A DNA stretch of 64,000 bases, taken from Dokdonella_A sp014338185. GTDB lineage: Bacteria > Pseudomonadota > Gammaproteobacteria > Xanthomonadales > Rhodanobacteraceae. Positions 17,534-26,166 of this stretch are shown here, piece after piece (the first letter of the stretch is position 1; the number at the start of each line of letters is the position of its first letter). The notes below the pieces were generated by a model, which was not told the DNA's origin, ran no database searches, and saw only the letters and a list, made by a program, of their open reading frames with translations. The stretch spans positions 1-64,000 of the forward strand of contig SZOS01000002.1 of assembly GCA_030263295.1 (NCBI GenBank), given 5' to 3'. A program made the position numbers and the translations under genes.

Positions 17534-18280
17534 TTGGCGAGCCTGCGCCAGCTGCGCCAGGCCTTGGCCGTGCTGCAGCCCTCGGCGCTGGCCTGCGTGC
17601 GCGCGCGCTGCCCGCTGTGCGGGCCCACGCTGCTGGTGCGCCTGAACCACTCCGAACAGGGCGTGCGCTGCGTGCGCTGCGGTGCCAGCGCGGTGCACCT
17701 GTCACTGGGCGCGGTGCTGCGCGCCACATGCCCGGACCTGCGCCGGCGCGATGCCTACGAGCTGTCGGCGCGCGGACCGCTGGTGGCGTGGTTGCGCCGC
17801 GAGGTACGCAGCCTCACGCTGTCCGAATATCTGCCCGATGTGCCCGCGGGCACGGTGCGTGGGGGCGTGCGCAGCGAGGACGTGCAGCGCCTGAGCTTCG
17901 CTGACGCCAGCTTCGACCTCGTCACCCACACCGAAGTGCTCGAACACGTGCCCGACGATCGGCGCGCGCTGGCCGAACTGCAGCGTGTGCTGCGGCCGGG
18001 AGGCCTGATGCTGTTCACGGTGCCGTTGCATGACGCCGGGTGCACGCGCGAGCGTGCGCGCCGGCACGGCGACCGCATCGAACACCTGCTGGAACCGGCC
18101 TGGCACACCGACCCGCTGCGTGGTGGAGCGGGTATCCTCGTCTATCGCGACTATGGCCGCGACCTGCCCGCGCGCGTGCGCGCGGCCGGGTTTGGCGAGG
18201 TCGCGCTGCAGTTGCCCCATCCACCGCTGCCGTGGCTGCCGCCACGCGCCGTCGTTGTCGCCCGCAAGGACCTTGCATGA
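17534..18280 (+). CDS. Methyltransferase-like protein with N-terminal zinc-ribbon-like motif
   Basis: A 248-residue protein, if it starts at the TTG one base after recG; a GTG at 17570 is the alternative. A CPLCG...CVRCG four-cysteine pattern (about residues 27-52) suggests a zinc ribbon. The second half has the Methyltransf_11 signature: LSFADASFDLVTHTEVLEHV, then ALAELQRVLRPGGLMLFTVP. The usual glycine-rich SAM motif I is not recognisable at the expected place; the sequence there reads EVRSLTLSEYLPDV. So it may bind SAM in a divergent way or not at all. It forms an operon with recG and the nucleoside hydrolase (ATGA overlap downstream). Substrate unknown. Confidence 0.75.
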   Translation: MASLRQLRQALAVLQPSALACVRARCPLCGPTLLVRLNHSEQGVRCVRCGASAVHLSLGAVLRATCPDLRRRDAYELSARGPLVAWLRREVRSLTLSEYLPDVPAGTVRGGVRSEDVQRLSFADASFDLVTHTEVLEHVPDDRRALAELQRVLRPGGLMLFTVPLHDAGCTRERARRHGDRIEHLLEPAWHTDPLRGGAGILVYRDYGRDLPARVRAAGFGEVALQLPHPPLPWLPPRAVVVARKDLA

Positions 18281-19221
18281 ACGCACCACGCACCCAGTTG
18301 CTCATCGATACCGACCCCGGCGTGGATGACGCGCTCGCAATCCTCATGGCGCACGCGCACGCCGACGTGGTGGCGCTGACCGTGGCCGCCGGCAACGTCG
18401 GGCTGGAGCACACGGTGGCCAATGCGCTCAAACTGGTCGAACTGGTGGGCGCGACGACGCCCGTGCACGCGGGGTGCGCCACGCCGCTGGTGTTGCCCGC
18501 GGCCGACGCGTCCTTCGTGCATGGCCGGGACGGCTTCGGCGACATCGGTTATGCGCCGGCCGCGGCGCGCGCGAGCAGCGAGCATGCCGCCAACGCGATG
18601 GTGCGGCTTGCGCGCGAGCGGCCGGGCCAGCTCACCCTGGTCGCACTCGGGCCGCTCACCAACCTTGCGCTCGCGCTGCGCCTGGAACCGCAGTTGCCCA
18701 CGCTGATCCGGCGCCTGGTGGTGATGGGCGGAGCGGTCAGCGGACGCGGCAATTTCGAGCGCGTGCCGACCGAGTTCAACATCGGCTTTGACCCGGAAGC
18801 CGCGCACGTCGTGTTCGCGCATTGGCCGCAGTTCGAGCTGGTCGATTGGGAAGCGTGCGTGCGCCATGCATTGCCGTTCGAGCGCTACGATGCGCTGTTG
18901 GCCGCGGGCGGCGGGATGGCGCGCTTCTACGGACGCATCGCGGCCACCGCGCGCGCGTTCAACGCGGCCAACGGGCGTGGCGGCATGGTGGTGGCCGACG
19001 CGCTGGCGATGGCCGTCGCGTTGGCCCCCGACCTCGTGCGCAGCGCGCAGGCGCGCCACGTCGGGGTCGAGCTCGCGGGCAGCCTCACGCGTGGCGCGAC
19101 CGTGGTCGACTGGGACGCGCGATGTGGCCGCGCGGCCAATGCGCGAATCGTGCTGGAGGTGGACCAGGCCGGGTTCGAGGCGATGGTGGCGCGCGGTCTC
19201 GCGCTGCCGGCGACGGTTTGA
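18277..19221 (+). CDS. Inosine-uridine type nucleoside hydrolase
   Basis: A 314-residue nucleoside hydrolase (IUNH family), cleaving the N-glycosidic bond of ribonucleosides. It has the calcium-binding signature DTDPGVDDALAIL (residues 12-24), the LVALGPLTNLALAL motif, the VVMGGAVSGRGN motif and the EFNIGFDPEAA stretch that contacts ribose. The late VVADALAMAVAL supplies the distal Asp. The start overlaps the upstream stop (ATGA), so it is translationally coupled. Probably purine/pyrimidine salvage; base preference cannot be read from sequence. Confidence 0.9.
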   Translation: MNAPRTQLLIDTDPGVDDALAILMAHAHADVVALTVAAGNVGLEHTVANALKLVELVGATTPVHAGCATPLVLPAADASFVHGRDGFGDIGYAPAAARASSEHAANAMVRLARERPGQLTLVALGPLTNLALALRLEPQLPTLIRRLVVMGGAVSGRGNFERVPTEFNIGFDPEAAHVVFAHWPQFELVDWEACVRHALPFERYDALLAAGGGMARFYGRIAATARAFNAANGRGGMVVADALAMAVALAPDLVRSAQARHVGVELAGSLTRGATVVDWDARCGRAANARIVLEVDQAGFEAMVARGLALPATV

Positions 19222-19228
19222 GCCGCGA

Positions 19229-19258
19229 TTGCGCGTCGAGGCGGTCGGCGGCTATAAT
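19229..19258 (+). promoter_or_regulatory. Predicted promoter of rpmE2
   Basis: TTGCGC (19229-19234) and a consensus TATAAT (19253-19258) are 18 bases apart, 38 bases before the rpmE2 ATG. The -10 is the best consensus hexamer in this part of the window. Confidence 0.6.
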
Positions 19259-19296
19259 GCCGCTCTTTTGTCGCAGCCCCAGCGCGGACCCGAGCC

Positions 19297-19539
19297 ATGA
19301 AAGCCGACATCCATCCGAACTACAAGCCCGTGGTGTTCCAGGACATCTCGACCGATTTCTCGTTCCTCACCCGCTCGACGATGACGAGCAAGGAAACGAT
19401 CAAGTGGGAGGATGGCCAGGAATATCCGCTGATCAAGGTGGAAATCTCCAGCCAGTCGCACCCGTTCTTCACGGGCAAGCAGAAGATCGTCGACACTGCG
19501 GGTCGCGTCGACAAGTTCCGCCGCCGCTACGCCAAGTAG
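19297..19539 (+). CDS. rpmE2: 50S ribosomal protein L31 type B
   Basis: An 80-residue L31 type B protein: MKADIHPNYKPVVFQDIST start, ISSQSHPFFTGKQK in the middle and GRVDKFRRRYAK end. It lacks the CxxC zinc-ribbon cysteines of type A L31, so it is the zinc-independent form, which in many bacteria is made under zinc limitation. I see no clear Zur-box-like palindrome in front of it, and its promoter is near consensus, so it may be the main L31 here. Confidence 0.95.
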   Translation: MKADIHPNYKPVVFQDISTDFSFLTRSTMTSKETIKWEDGQEYPLIKVEISSQSHPFFTGKQKIVDTAGRVDKFRRRYAK

Positions 19540-19644
19540 GCGCGCTGGCTGCTGGCCGGCGCGCGCACCTGCGCGCCAACCCCGGCCGATGACACGCTGC
19601 CGCGGGCGGTCCGCCAGCCCGTCATGCACCCATTGGATGCTCGC

Positions 19645-19667
19645 ACGCCGGCCTCGCGCCGGCGTTT
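19645..19667 (+). terminator. Possible terminator hairpin after rpmE2
   Basis: An 8-bp perfect stem (ACGCCGGC at 19645-19652 with GCCGGCGT at 19658-19665, 5-base loop) followed by only three Ts. A second hairpin without Ts (19558-19577) lies closer to rpmE2. The stretch 19540-19835 otherwise holds no gene; a GATAAT at 19725-19730 may be the gltA -10. Confidence 0.35.
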
Positions 19668-19835
19668 GCGTCTGGCTGCGCGCGGCATGACCAAATGCAT
19701 GCGTGGCCTGGTGTTCGGGCATGCGATAATCGCGGATCGGCGGCGTCGTTCGCCGCGCCCGGGACGTGGCACCGCAACGTGTCCGCGCCAGGCCGCCAGC
19801 GCCGCCGCGTGCCGCCACTGCCAAGGAAAACCGCC

Positions 19836-21128
19836 GTGTCCGAACCTACCGTCACGTTGACCGATTCCGCCACCCGCCACACTGCCACCCTGCCGGTCGT
19901 GAGCGGCAGCATGGGGGCGCCGGCCATCGACGTGGGCAAGCTCAATCGCGAGACCGGCTATTTCACCTTCGACCCGGGTTTCGTCGCGACCGCGGCCACG
20001 CGCAGTTCGATCACCTACATCGACGGTGACAAGGGCGTGCTGTTGTATCGCGGCTACCCAATCGAGCAATTGGCCAAGCAGTCGAGCTTCCTCGAAGTCG
20101 CCTACCTGCTCATGAATGGCGAACTGCCCGATCGCGCCCAGTTCGCCGCGTTCGAGCACGAAGTCACGCATCACACGATGATGCACGAGGCCCTCAAGAA
20201 CTTCCTGCACGGCTTCCATTACGACGCCCATCCGATGGCCATGCTGTGCGCCTCGATCGCGTCACTGTCGGCGTTCTACCACGACACGCTCGATCTCAAC
20301 GATCCAGCCCAGCGCCGCCAGGCCGCGATCCGCCTGCTGGCGAAAATGCCGACCATCGCGGCCGCCGCCTACCGTTACTCGATCGGCTGGCCGATCCGCT
20401 ATCCGCGCAACAACCTCGAATACGTGACGCGCTTCCTGCACATGATGTTCGAGGTACCCAGTGAGCCGCTCAACCTCAGTCCGGTGGTGGCCAAGGCGCT
20501 GGACCTGTTGTTCATCCTGCACGCCGACCACGAGCAGAACGCGTCGACCTCGACCGTGCGCCTGGTGGGTTCGACCGGCGCCAACCCGTATGCCTGCGTG
20601 GCGGCCGGCATCGCCGCGCTGTGGGGGCCCGCCCACGGCGGCGCCAACGAGGCCGTGCTCAAGATGCTCGCCGAGATCGGCGACGCCAGGAACGTCGGCA
20701 GCGCGGTGGCCAAGGCCAAGGACCGCGATTCGGGTTTCCGCCTGATGGGATTCGGCCACCGCGTGTACAAGAACTTCGACCCGCGCGCCACGATCATCCG
20801 CGACATGTGCCACAAGGTGCTCGACGACCTGCACGTGAGCGATCCGTTGCTCGATGTCGCGATGGAGCTGGAGCAGGCTGCGCTCAAGGATGCCTACTTC
20901 ATCGAGCGCAAGCTGTATCCGAACGTCGACTTCTACTCGGGCATCATCTACAAGGCGCTCAACATCCCCACCGAGATGTTCACGGTGATGTTCGCGATTG
21001 CGCGCACCGCAGGCTGGGTGTCGCATTGGCTCGAGCAGCACGTCGATCCCGAGACCAAGATCGGCCGGCCGCGCCAGATCTACACCGGCGCCACGCCGCG
21101 CGACTACGTCGCGATCGACCGGCGCTGA
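19836..21128 (+). CDS. gltA: Citrate synthase
   Basis: A 430-residue type I (hexameric, NADH-sensitive type) citrate synthase, condensing acetyl-CoA and oxaloacetate at the entry of the TCA cycle. Conserved elements: TYIDGDKGVLLYRGYPIEQL, HADHEQNASTSTVR, GPAHGGANEA with the catalytic His, GFGHRVYKNFDPRA, and the ERKLYPNVDFYSG segment with the catalytic Asp. The start is a GTG at 19836 with AAGGA upstream; it reads MSEPTVTL and gives the normal family length. Confidence 0.96.
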   Translation: MSEPTVTLTDSATRHTATLPVVSGSMGAPAIDVGKLNRETGYFTFDPGFVATAATRSSITYIDGDKGVLLYRGYPIEQLAKQSSFLEVAYLLMNGELPDRAQFAAFEHEVTHHTMMHEALKNFLHGFHYDAHPMAMLCASIASLSAFYHDTLDLNDPAQRRQAAIRLLAKMPTIAAAAYRYSIGWPIRYPRNNLEYVTRFLHMMFEVPSEPLNLSPVVAKALDLLFILHADHEQNASTSTVRLVGSTGANPYACVAAGIAALWGPAHGGANEAVLKMLAEIGDARNVGSAVAKAKDRDSGFRLMGFGHRVYKNFDPRATIIRDMCHKVLDDLHVSDPLLDVAMELEQAALKDAYFIERKLYPNVDFYSGIIYKALNIPTEMFTVMFAIARTAGWVSHWLEQHVDPETKIGRPRQIYTGATPRDYVAIDRR

Positions 21129-21164
21129 CACGCGCGCAGCGCGACGCGCCGCCGCAACGCGGCG

Positions 21165-21800
21165 TCAGCGCGCTGCACCCATATCGGCCGCGGCCAGCAG
21201 TGCCTCCACGGCCGCGAGCGTGGCGCGGCGCATCGGCTGATCGCTGGTGCGATCCAGCGGTGCCTGCCGCAGCAGGTCGAATGGCAACAGCGTGAGATCG
21301 ATCGTGGTGCCGTCGACGTCGAAGCGCAACGAGGGGAATTCGCGCACGGTGTCGCGGTCCAGGCGCAGCCGGCGTGCCGATTCGCTCCAGGCGATACCGC
21401 GTTCGGCCAGCAGGTTGCTCACTTCCAGCGGCCGTTCGGTGTGCAAGTGCAGGCATACCGCCGAATGCGCATCGGCGCTGCCGTCGAGCACCGCGCCGAC
21501 CAGACGCGGTTCATGCGCCGCGAACAGGCGCAGTGCCTCGCACGCGTGCTCGCGCAACCGCTGCAGGCACTGCTCGTGGCGTTCACCGCCGAACAGGCGC
21601 TGGTGTTCGCGCAGCGCGGCGTCGATCTCGCGGGCGTCGGGCAGGCTGGCGCGATCGCGGATGCCCAGCTGCGCGGCCGCCTTGTCGCGCGCCGCGCGGT
21701 AGTCGCGCAGGCCGCTTTCGCTGATCAGGCGTGCCGCGGCGGCGGCAATGCGGCGCCGCGCATCGGACGCGGGTCCGGGCAGACGCGAACCGTGGCGCAT
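21165..21800 (-). CDS. Conserved hypothetical protein coupled to mrcA
   Basis: A 211-residue, mostly helical, soluble protein rich in Arg, Ala and Leu. The frame looks genuinely coding: its codon bias matches its neighbours and its start overlaps the mrcA stop codon by one base. The middle reads LVGAVLDGSADAHSAVCLHLH and the C-terminal part FPSLRFDVDGTTIDLTLLPFD, which look like alternating strands. No signal peptide, membrane segment or known catalytic motif was recognised. Tight coupling suggests a role linked to PBP1A or cell wall work, but that is inference from position only. Confidence 0.7.
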   Translation of the reverse strand: MRHGSRLPGPASDARRRIAAAAARLISESGLRDYRAARDKAAAQLGIRDRASLPDAREIDAALREHQRLFGGERHEQCLQRLREHACEALRLFAAHEPRLVGAVLDGSADAHSAVCLHLHTERPLEVSNLLAERGIAWSESARRLRLDRDTVREFPSLRFDVDGTTIDLTLLPFDLLRQAPLDRTSDQPMRRATLAAVEALLAAADMGAAR

Positions 21801-24256
21801 CAGAACACGTCGTAGGCTTCGTGCTGCCGCGCGCTGTCCTGGGTGGGCGGCGGCTGCGTGGCCAGGCGCTCGGCATCCTCGTTCTTCATCACCTCGATGA
21901 TCGCTCCGGGATCCCCCGCGTCCGCGAGCAGGCCGGTGGCCGGGTCGATGCGCACGCGCGTGATGCCCGCGGGCGCGTCGAACGGCTGCTCGGGCACATC
22001 CTTGAGCGCGGTGCGCATGAAGTCGATCCAGATCGGCAGCGCCGCCTTGGCGCCGAACTCGCCGCGGCCGAGCGAACTGAAGTCGTCGAAGCCGACCCAG
22101 CAGCTGGCGACGATGCTGGAGTTGAAGCCGGTGAACCAGGCGTCGCGGTGCTCGTTGGTGGTGCCGGTCTTGCCGGCCAGGTCGCCGCGCTTGAGTGACA
22201 GCGCGGCGGCACCGGTGCCGCGTCGGATCACATCGCGCATGAGCGAGGTGACGAGATAGGCGTTGCGGGCATCGATCACGCGGCCGGCGCTGTGGGGCGC
22301 GCTGCCGTCAGCGGCGGCATTGGCGATGCCCACGCCGAGCGCGCTCAGCGGGCCGGCGCCGGTGCCGGTGCTGTCGGCGGCAGGGGGATGGTCGGCACAG
22401 GTGCGGCAGACCACGGCCGGGTCGGCGTGATACACCACCGCGCCATCGCGATCGATGATGTCGGTGACGATGTAGGGATCGACGAGGTAGCCGCCGTTGG
22501 CGAACACCGCATAACCACGTGCCATCGCCAGCGGCGCCACCGCGGCGCTGCCGAGCGCCATGGACAGGCTCTGCGGGATCTGTTCGGGAGTGAAGCCGAA
22601 GCGCGAGACGTATTCGTGCGCATAGCGCACCGTGATCGCATCGAGCAGGCGTACCGAGATCAGGTTGACGGACTTGATCAGTGCCTCGCGCAGGCGGATC
22701 GGTCCCTGGAACGAGTCGTCGTCGTTCTTGGGCGTCCACACCCCATCGGGCCGCGAGGGGTCGGGGAACGATACCGGCGCGTCGTTGAGGACCGAGGCGG
22801 GCGTGAAGCCGCGGTCGAACGCCGCCGAGTAGATGAACGGCTTGAAGCCCGAACCGGGCTGGCGTGCACTCTGGGTGGCGCGGTTGAACTTGCTGCGGGC
22901 GAAGCTGAAACCGCCGATCAGGCTCACCACCGCGCCGTCGTCGGGACGCAGCGCCACCAGGGCGGCCTCGGCGGTGGGCAGTTGCGACAGCGTCCATTCG
23001 CCCTTGTCGTCATGCGCGACACGCACGATGTCGCCCACCTTGAGCACATCGCTGGCAGCCTTGGGCGCGGGGCCGCGATGGTCGTCGTCGAGATAGCGGC
23101 GTGCCCACTGCAGCGCGGGCAGGCCGAGCAGCACATTCTGGCCATCGGCCAGATACAGCGTGGCCGTGTCCTTGTCGCTGGCAACCACCAGCGCGGGCGC
23201 CAGTCCCGCGATGGTCCGGTACGGCGCCAGCGCCTCGTCCCACTGCGCGGTGGCGGCAGTGGCGGGCAGCTGCACATGGCCTTCGGCACCGCGGAAGCCG
23301 TGGCGCTGGTCATACAGCAGCAGGCCATTGCGCAGCGCGGCGTTGGCGGCTTCCTGCAGGGTCGCGTCGAGTGTGGTGCGCACGCGGTAGCCGTCGGTGA
23401 GCGCGTTGTTGCCGAGCCGCTCCATCACCTCGAGCCGCACCAGTTCGGCGAAATAGGGGGCCTCGACCTCGACCGGGGGTTCGTGCGGCTGGGCGGTGTC
23501 GGGCTCGGCCATCGCCGCTGCGTACTGGGCCTGGTCGATGAAGTGGTTGTCGAGCATGCGGCCGAGCACGTAGCCGCGGCGCTCCCTGGCGCGCTCGGGG
23601 CGGCTGAGCGGGTTGCCCGTGGAGGGGAACTTGGGGATCGAGGCGAGCATCGCGCACTCGGCCAGCGTGAGCTGGTCGAGCTTCTTGCCGTAGTAGAACT
23701 CGGCCGCGGCGGCGACGCCGTAGGAGCGGTGGCCAAAGAAGCTCTTGTTGAGGTACAGCGCCAGGATCTCGTCCTTGTCCAGCGCGCTCTCGATGCGGAA
23801 GGCGAGGAAGATTTCCGACAGCTTGCGCGTGTAGCTCACTTCGGGGCTGAGGAAGAACATGCGCGCGACCTGCTGGGTGATCGTGCTGCCACCGGCGACC
23901 TGCTTGCGGCCGGTGGTCACGGTCAGCCACACCGCGCGCAGGATGCCGCCGATGTCGATGCCATGGTGGCTGTAGAAGTCGGCGTCCTCGGCCGCGATGA
24001 AGGCGTTGCGCAGCTGGACCGGCACTTCGTCGATGCGCACGGGCGTGCGCTTGGTCTCGCCGAACATCGCGATGAGCTTGCCATCGGCCGACTCCACCCG
24101 CAGCGGGACCTGCAGCCGCACGTCCTTGAGCACCTCGACCGATGGCAGGCGTGGGGCAATCAGCCAGTAGGCGGTTCCCAGGGCGGCCGCGCCGATCAGG
24201 ATGCCGGCCACGGCGAAGTAGGCCGCGTAGCGCAGCAGGCGCAGAAAGAGTCTCAT
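21800..24256 (-). CDS. mrcA: Penicillin-binding protein 1A
   Basis: An 818-residue class A PBP. One N-terminal membrane helix (about residues 8-32), then a GT51 glycosyltransferase domain with EDADFYSHHGID and GGSTITQQVAR, an OB-like insert, and a transpeptidase domain with SGFK (SxxK), KSVN (SxN) and GKTGTTNEH (KTG). It polymerises and cross-links peptidoglycan. It is divergent from pilMNOPQ, a conserved arrangement in gammaproteobacteria, and the pilus operon may be co-controlled from the region between. Confidence 0.96.
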   Translation of the reverse strand: MRLFLRLLRYAAYFAVAGILIGAAALGTAYWLIAPRLPSVEVLKDVRLQVPLRVESADGKLIAMFGETKRTPVRIDEVPVQLRNAFIAAEDADFYSHHGIDIGGILRAVWLTVTTGRKQVAGGSTITQQVARMFFLSPEVSYTRKLSEIFLAFRIESALDKDEILALYLNKSFFGHRSYGVAAAAEFYYGKKLDQLTLAECAMLASIPKFPSTGNPLSRPERARERRGYVLGRMLDNHFIDQAQYAAAMAEPDTAQPHEPPVEVEAPYFAELVRLEVMERLGNNALTDGYRVRTTLDATLQEAANAALRNGLLLYDQRHGFRGAEGHVQLPATAATAQWDEALAPYRTIAGLAPALVVASDKDTATLYLADGQNVLLGLPALQWARRYLDDDHRGPAPKAASDVLKVGDIVRVAHDDKGEWTLSQLPTAEAALVALRPDDGAVVSLIGGFSFARSKFNRATQSARQPGSGFKPFIYSAAFDRGFTPASVLNDAPVSFPDPSRPDGVWTPKNDDDSFQGPIRLREALIKSVNLISVRLLDAITVRYAHEYVSRFGFTPEQIPQSLSMALGSAAVAPLAMARGYAVFANGGYLVDPYIVTDIIDRDGAVVYHADPAVVCRTCADHPPAADSTGTGAGPLSALGVGIANAAADGSAPHSAGRVIDARNAYLVTSLMRDVIRRGTGAAALSLKRGDLAGKTGTTNEHRDAWFTGFNSSIVASCWVGFDDFSSLGRGEFGAKAALPIWIDFMRTALKDVPEQPFDAPAGITRVRIDPATGLLADAGDPGAIIEVMKNEDAERLATQPPPTQDSARQHEAYDVF

Positions 24257-24337
24257 TCGCTCGAACTTGTGATCGCAGTCAAGGTATGTGCGGTAAGTCC
24301 ACGAGTATAGAGCTTATCCGGGTTCCGGACCCCCGAT

Positions 24338-24389
24338 GGGGGCGATCCGGGGGCCGGGCCGGGGCCGATCGGGGGCAAATTTGGCCCCC
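24338..24389 (+). other. G-run cluster, potential G-quadruplex, plus hairpin
   Basis: Five runs of three or more Gs (lengths 5, 5, 3, 4, 5 at 24338, 24349, 24356, 24361 and 24371) are separated by 2 to 7 bases, fitting the G3+N1-7 quadruplex pattern on the plus strand. The last run also forms a 6-bp hairpin (GGGGGC 24371-24376 with GCCCCC 24384-24389). It lies between the divergent mrcA and pilM starts. The AT-richer stretch after it (about 24405-24440) is the likely pilM promoter region. Confidence 0.45.
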
Positions 24390-24481
24390 CTACTGGACAG
24401 CCATTGAAATTTCGTTAATCCTTGCATTTAATGTAGTCGCGCATCTTTCGCTCGTAAGGGCGCGTGGGAAGGGGAGAAAGT

Positions 24482-25540
24482 GTGGATCTGTTCACACCAA
24501 AAAAGCCGCCGCTGATTGGCGTCGACATCAGTTCCACCGCGGTCAAGCTCCTTCAGCTGGGGCAGGCCGGCGGTCGCTATCGTGTCGAGCACTACGCGGT
24601 CGAGGCGCTGCCACCCAACGCGGTGGTCGAGAAGAACATCGTCGAAGTCGAGGCGGTGGGCGAAGCGATCCGCCGCGCCTTCAACCGCTGTGGCGCCAAG
24701 ACCAAGTTCGCTGCGGCCGCAGTCGCCGGTTCGGCGGTGATCACCAAGGTGATCCCGATGCCGGGTGACCTGTCCGACGAGGACATGGAAGCGCAGATCG
24801 AGATCGAGGCGAACCAGTACATTCCCTATCCGATCGAGGAAGTCAGCCTCGACTTCGAGGTGCTGGGTCCGATCAAGGACAACCCCGAGATGGTGAACGT
24901 GCTGCTGGCGGCATCGCGCACCGAAAACGTCGACCTGCGCGTGGCCGCGCTCGACCTGGGTGGGCTCACGGCCAAGGTCATGGACGTCGAGGCGTTCGCG
25001 ATGGAGAACGCGTTCCGGCTCGTCTCCGACCAGCTCAGCGTGCCCAAGGATGCGGTGGTGGCGATGGTCGACGTGGGTGCCACCATGACCACGCTGATCG
25101 TGCTCAAGAACCAGCGCACGATCTACTCGCGCGAGCAGGTGTTCGGTGGCAAGCAGCTCACCGACGAGGTGATGCGCCGCTACGGGCTCAGCTACGAGGA
25201 AGCCGGCATGGCCAAGCGCCAGGGCGGCCTGCCCGAATCGTATGAAAGCGAGGCCTTGGAACCCTTCAAGGAAGCGATGACGCAGCAGATCGGGCGCCTG
25301 CTGCAGTTCTTCTTCGCCGGCAGTGAATACAGCCGTGTCGACCAGATCGTGCTCGCCGGCGGCTGTGCCTCGATCGCCGGGATCGCCGACAAGGTCGAGG
25401 AACACATGGGCGTGCCGTGCGTGATCGCCAATCCGCTGGCCGACATGTCCCTGTCCAGTCGCGTGCAGGCGCAATCGTTGATGCAGGACGCCCCTGCGCT
25501 CATGATCGCCTGCGGGCTTGCTCTCAGGAGTTTCGACTGA
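24482..25540 (+). CDS. pilM: Type IV pilus inner membrane assembly protein PilM
   Basis: A 352-residue actin-like (FtsA/MreB fold) cytoplasmic ATPase. It has the nucleotide-binding motifs IGVDISSTAVKLL near the N-terminus, VDVGATMTTLIVLK in the middle and VLAGGCASIAGI near the C-terminus. PilM binds the N-terminal tail of PilN and links the cytoplasmic motor to the PilNOPQ alignment complex. The GTG at 24482 follows GGAG and gives the family length; a GTG at 24464 is also in frame. First gene of the pilus operon. Confidence 0.95.
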   Translation: MDLFTPKKPPLIGVDISSTAVKLLQLGQAGGRYRVEHYAVEALPPNAVVEKNIVEVEAVGEAIRRAFNRCGAKTKFAAAAVAGSAVITKVIPMPGDLSDEDMEAQIEIEANQYIPYPIEEVSLDFEVLGPIKDNPEMVNVLLAASRTENVDLRVAALDLGGLTAKVMDVEAFAMENAFRLVSDQLSVPKDAVVAMVDVGATMTTLIVLKNQRTIYSREQVFGGKQLTDEVMRRYGLSYEEAGMAKRQGGLPESYESEALEPFKEAMTQQIGRLLQFFFAGSEYSRVDQIVLAGGCASIAGIADKVEEHMGVPCVIANPLADMSLSSRVQAQSLMQDAPALMIACGLALRSFD

Positions 25541-26166
25541 TGGCCAACATCAACCTCCTGCCATGGCGAGCCGAGCGCCGCAAGCAGCGCGAACGCGAGT
25601 TCTACATGATGCTGCTGGCTGCGGCGGTCGGCGCGCTGCTGGTGTTTTTCGTGGCGATGATGTGGGTGCAGCACGTCATCGATGACCAACAGGCGCGCAA
25701 CGACTACCTCAAGGGCGAGATCACCGCGCTCGATGCCAAGATCAAGGAAATCGAGGAACTCGACAAGACGCGTGCCGATCTCATCACGCGCAAGGAGATC
25801 ATCGAGCAGCTGCAATCCAACCGCTCGACCATGGTGCACCTGTTTGACGAGCTCGTGCGCACCATCCCCGACGGCGTGCGCCTGACCACGATGAAGCAGG
25901 TCGGCGACACGATTACGCTCGACGGGCGCGCCGAGTCCAACCAGCGGGTGGCGAGCTACCTGCTCAACATCGACCGCTCGCCATGGCTGGGCCATTCCGA
26001 CCTCAAGAAGACCGAGAACACCGCGGGCGCCAAGGATGGGGACAAGAAGCTGCCGTATCAGTTCTCGATGGATGTGAAGCTGCGCAAGCCTGAAGAGCAG
26101 CAAAAGGCCCAGGGTACCGTGGCCGTCATCGAAGTACCGTCCGCCGCCACGGGGGAGAAGAAATGA
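25540..26166 (+). CDS. pilN: Type IV pilus assembly protein PilN
   Basis: A 208-residue bitopic inner membrane protein. The cytoplasmic tail MANINLLPWRAERRK contains the INLLP motif that docks in PilM. A membrane helix (about residues 23-45) is followed by a coiled coil and a periplasmic ferredoxin-like domain that pairs with PilO. Its start shares one base with the pilM stop. The C-terminal tail is Lys/Glu/Ala rich. Confidence 0.95.
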   Translation: MANINLLPWRAERRKQREREFYMMLLAAAVGALLVFFVAMMWVQHVIDDQQARNDYLKGEITALDAKIKEIEELDKTRADLITRKEIIEQLQSNRSTMVHLFDELVRTIPDGVRLTTMKQVGDTITLDGRAESNQRVASYLLNIDRSPWLGHSDLKKTENTAGAKDGDKKLPYQFSMDVKLRKPEEQQKAQGTVAVIEVPSAATGEKK

